Below are positions 7,615-8,894 of a stretch of 8,894 nucleotides of DNA, piece by piece. Under the pieces are notes generated by a model. That model was not told the DNA's origin. It saw only the letters and a list, made by a program, of their open reading frames with translations, and ran no database searches. The first letter of the stretch is position 1, and every line of letters begins with the position of its first letter. The translations under genes and the position numbers were made by a program. Location: assembly GCA_002254825.2 (NCBI GenBank), contig NJEL02000044.1:1-8894 (forward strand), given 5' to 3'. This stretch comes from Methanosarcinales archaeon ex4572_44. GTDB lineage: Archaea > Halobacteriota > Methanosarcinia > Methanosarcinales > EX4572-44.

Positions 7615-7687
7615 TAGCGTGTCAATTCTTTTAGACAGATTAATCGTTAAAAACAAATAGCAAATTCTAAGTAGTAGGAGTAGGAAG

Positions 7688-7694
7688 TTTTTTT
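7688..7694 (+). terminator. T-run, candidate terminator of the RPA transcript
   Basis: Seven consecutive T residues lie 74 nt after the RPA stop and before the next promoter. Oligo-T stretches on the coding strand are the known archaeal intrinsic termination signal. Confidence 0.45.
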
Positions 7695-7708
7695 CCCAGC
7701 GTAACTAC

Positions 7709-7716
7709 TTTATATG
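7709..7716 (+). promoter_or_regulatory. TATA box of the UPF0058 gene
   Basis: TTTATATG in the context CTACTTTATATGG matches the archaeal TATA consensus. A start 22-27 nt downstream falls near 7735-7740, exactly where the structured leader begins, leaving a leader of about 100 nt. Confidence 0.6.
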
Positions 7717-7738
7717 GTTGGTCAAGAGTTATGCATGG

Positions 7739-7821
7739 TGTGGCATTATGCGACACAGTGTCACGGTGCTTCAGGTCAGAGATCTGAAGCTCTCTCTTTC
7801 TCCCAAAAGAGAGATGCCACA
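7739..7821 (+). ncRNA. Candidate structured 5' leader (cis-regulatory RNA) of the UPF0058 gene
   Basis: The leader can close into a multibranch fold. The outer helix is TGTGGCAT (7739-7746) with ATGCCACA (7814-7821). Inside are a 4-bp hairpin GACA/TGTC (7752-7762), a 7-bp hairpin GCTTCAG/CTGAAGC (7768-7774 with 7784-7790, 9-nt loop), and a 9-bp hairpin TCTCTCTTT/AAAGAGAGA (7791-7799 with 7806-7814, 6-nt loop). All paired segments are perfect, and position 7814 can serve only one of the two helices that claim it. The fold starts at the predicted transcription start and ends 4 nt before the ribosome-binding site GGAGAGGTG. The shape resembles a cloverleaf, but the tRNA D-loop and T-loop signatures are absent. 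I know of no riboswitch class that it matches. Confidence 0.5.
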
Positions 7822-7825
7822 GGCA

Positions 7826-7834
7826 GGAGAGGTG
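7826..7834 (+). promoter_or_regulatory. Ribosome-binding site of the UPF0058 gene
   Basis: GGAGAGGTG precedes the ATG at 7839 by 4 nt. Its GGAGAG core could pair with the leader tract CTCTCT (7792-7797), or with TTCTCC (7798-7803) that includes the third hairpin's loop. Access to it may therefore be regulated. Confidence 0.65.
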
Positions 7835-7838
7835 TAAG

Positions 7839-8123
7839 ATGCACAAAGAGGAACTGATCCACCTGCACACGCTGATGGTGCAGCTCAAGAAGTATTTTGA
7901 AGAGGAAAGGGATGGAAGCTTCTCAAGCTACGAATCACTCCACATAAGTCCGGTGCACGTACATAGGAGCAAAGCCGAACACAAACACGCCATATTCGTC
8001 CTCGGAACAGAGCTTGCAAAGACAATATCAAAAGACGACTACTCTGGGACGGGGCGAATATCTATGCGAATGGAAGAACTCGCAGACCACAGTGTACCAT
8101 CCTCACTGAAACTGGAGGCATAA
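7839..8123 (+). CDS. UPF0058 family protein, conserved archaeal, function unknown
   Basis: This 94-residue soluble protein has no signal peptide or membrane segment. It begins MHKEELIHLHTLMVQLKKYF and contains the hallmark SPVHVHRSKAEHKHAIFVLG (residues about 37-56), which identify the UPF0058 family of archaea. The N-terminal half should form amphipathic helices. The conserved His cluster (HVHRSKAEHKH) suggests metal or nucleic-acid binding, but no activity is established to my knowledge. Length is typical for the family, so the gene looks intact. A good ribosome-binding site fixes the start. It has its own TATA promoter and a long structured leader, and ends 23 bp before the convergent hisH. 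Being next to an RPA gene hints at, but does not prove, a link to information processing. Confidence 0.85.
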   Translation: MHKEELIHLHTLMVQLKKYFEEERDGSFSSYESLHISPVHVHRSKAEHKHAIFVLGTELAKTISKDDYSGTGRISMRMEELADHSVPSSLKLEA

Positions 8124-8146
8124 ACCCTCCACCATCCCCTCTAATT

Positions 8147-8755
8147 TTACACCATCTCAACAAAATTATGGATCATCCTCAAACCAACATCCCCACTTTT
8201 TTCAGGATGATACTGGGTGCCGATCACATTACCTGCTCGATTGGCAACCACTGCAGCAAAATCTACACCATAATCACACGTAGCAACCACAAACTCAGCA
8301 CGCGTCCTCACATAATACGAATGCACAAAATACACGTAAGAGCGATCAGAGACCCCACTGAAGAACCAAAGACCAGAATCAAAAGAGATGGAATTCCACC
8401 CCATATGCGGAACCTTCAACCCACCAACTCCAAACCTCACAACCTCTCCAGGAATCAACCCAAGCCCAGCATGACCGCCACCTTCCTCAGACTCAGAGAG
8501 AAACATCTGCATCCCAAGACAGATTCCCAGAAGCATCTTGCCATCATCAACAGCCTCAAACAACACCTCCTGCAACTGTCCAAGACGTGCCATCCCATCA
8601 TGAAACGCGCCAACGCCAGGAAGCACCAACCCATCAGCACCCTTTATATCAACCAAGTTGCTCGATATAACAACCCTGGCACCAGCACGCTCAAACGCCC
8701 TCCGCACACTTTTAAGATTTCCAAGCCCATAATCAATCACAACAATCGTCTTCAC
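8147..8755 (-). CDS. hisH: Imidazole glycerol phosphate synthase, glutamine amidotransferase subunit
   Basis: This 202-residue class I glutaminase hydrolyses glutamine and channels ammonia to HisF, which converts PRFAR to imidazole glycerol phosphate and AICAR in histidine biosynthesis. The N-terminus IDYGLGNLKSV and the motif LPGVGAF (residues 45-51) are HisH signatures. The triad is visible as C79 in GICLGMQ, and H183 and E185 in QYHPEKSG. PHMGWN is also typical. Length matches the family. The start codon is GTG at 8755, with a modest GGTG site 5 nt upstream. hisF and other his genes are not adjacent, so the pathway genes are scattered here. The gene converges on UPF0058 with 23 bp between stops. 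A long antisense frame on the plus strand over this gene is a codon-usage shadow. Confidence 0.96.
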   Translation of the reverse strand: MKTIVVIDYGLGNLKSVRRAFERAGARVVISSNLVDIKGADGLVLPGVGAFHDGMARLGQLQEVLFEAVDDGKMLLGICLGMQMFLSESEEGGGHAGLGLIPGEVVRFGVGGLKVPHMGWNSISFDSGLWFFSGVSDRSYVYFVHSYYVRTRAEFVVATCDYGVDFAAVVANRAGNVIGTQYHPEKSGDVGLRMIHNFVEMV

Positions 8756-8779
8756 AAGAACACCACTACGAATTTGAAG

Positions 8780-8788
8780 TATTTATTT
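8780..8788 (-). promoter_or_regulatory. Possible TATA-like element of hisH
   Basis: The minus strand reads AAATAAATA, centred about 29 nt before the GTG start at 8755. If used, the leader would be only a few nt long. The match to the consensus is weak, and hisH could instead be co-transcribed with a gene to its right. Confidence 0.3.
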
Positions 8789-8811
8789 GCAGTTCTGTAG
8801 TTTAACTCTTC

Positions 8812-8894
8812 CTACTGATGTTTTTTTTCTTTAGCACTTCTTTTGGTCTTTATCAACCGAAGAATGCCTGTGGAGCGAGTGTTGTTCATTTTTT
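8812..8894 (-). CDS. Possible C-terminal end of a minus-strand gene entering from the right edge
   Basis: One minus-strand frame is open from the window edge to a TAG at 8814-8812. Its 25 residues from an internal Met end in the very basic tail LIKTKRSAKEKKHQ. It would end 56 bp before the hisH start. Twenty-seven open codons are too few to establish a gene; the Lys-rich tail partly reflects an A-run. No product can be assigned. Confidence 0.2.
   Translation of the reverse strand, partial: KMNNTRSTGILRLIKTKRSAKEKKHQ

Larger units (their letters stand above)
7615..7838 (+). other. Intergenic region between RPA and UPF0058 genes
   Basis: The 224 bp hold, in order, an AT-rich RPA 3' region, a T-run at 7688-7694, a TATA box at 7709-7716, and a leader that is almost entirely base-pairable (7739-7821) before the ribosome-binding site at 7826-7834. 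Confidence 0.75.

Noticed and set aside
7739..7821. A tRNA gene, suggested by a 7-8 bp closing helix and three inner hairpins
   Set aside because: There is no GGTTCGANTCC-type T-arm, no D-loop GG, and the hairpin stems are 4, 7 and 9 bp with loops of 3, 9 and 6 nt, not the tRNA pattern.
7735..7857. A 40-codon upstream frame starting at ATG 7735 and overlapping the UPF0058 start
   Set aside because: No ribosome-binding site precedes it, its start lies at or before the predicted transcription start, its sequence shows no recognisable pattern, and RNA pairing explains the same bases better.
8168..8800. 210-residue plus-strand open frame antisense to hisH
   Set aside because: It mirrors hisH codon use. 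The minus-strand frame has all HisH motifs and the catalytic triad, while the plus frame resembles no protein and has no ribosome-binding site.
8821..8828. Run of eight T residues as a plus-strand terminator
   Set aside because: No plus-strand gene ends upstream of it; hisH lies on the other strand. It may simply encode lysines in a possible minus-strand reading frame.
1..8894. CRISPR array, transposon or integration site
   Set aside because: No short regularly spaced repeats, transposase-like frames, terminal inverted repeats with target duplications, or tRNA-associated attachment sites were seen.

Overview
The window reads as a chromosomal segment of a euryarchaeon, most likely methanogen-related and close to Methanosarcinales or their ANME/Syntrophoarchaeum relatives. 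The evidence is a surface protein with the S-layer duplication domain typical of that group, a two-subunit pyruvate carboxylase, a multi-OB-fold archaeal RPA, a UPF0058 protein (an archaeal family), TATA-box promoters, and a GGTGATCC ribosome-binding site that fits the archaeal 16S 3' end. The exact genus cannot be fixed from the sequence alone.

Layout. (1) Positions 1-2552, minus strand: one long open frame running off the left edge. It starts with a signal peptide, continues through four Ig/PKD-like modules, and ends in a tandem pair of S-layer duplication domains. The forward-strand frames in this stretch are shadows. (2) Positions 2553-3186: an AT-rich divergent intergenic region with promoters facing both ways. 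(3) Positions 3187-6416, plus strand: pycB and pycA, 26 bp apart, forming an anaplerotic pyruvate carboxylase operon. (4) Positions 6499-7614, plus strand: an RPA-type single-stranded DNA-binding protein with three OB folds, probably read from a leaderless mRNA and preceded by a 12-nt palindrome. (5) Positions 7615-7838: an intergenic region with a T-run, a TATA box and a strongly structured leader. (6) Positions 7839-8123, plus strand: UPF0058. (7) Positions 8147-8755, minus strand: hisH, convergent with UPF0058. (8) The right edge may hold the last codons of another minus-strand gene.

The genes serve separate jobs: cell envelope, oxaloacetate supply, DNA maintenance, an unknown conserved function, and histidine synthesis. 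Only pycB-pycA form an evident operon. The most unusual element is the leader of the UPF0058 gene. It can fold into a closed multibranch (cloverleaf-like) structure from about the predicted transcription start to just before the Shine-Dalgarno sequence. Its pyrimidine tract could alternatively pair with that Shine-Dalgarno sequence. This is a candidate undescribed archaeal cis-regulatory RNA, inferred from base pairing only.
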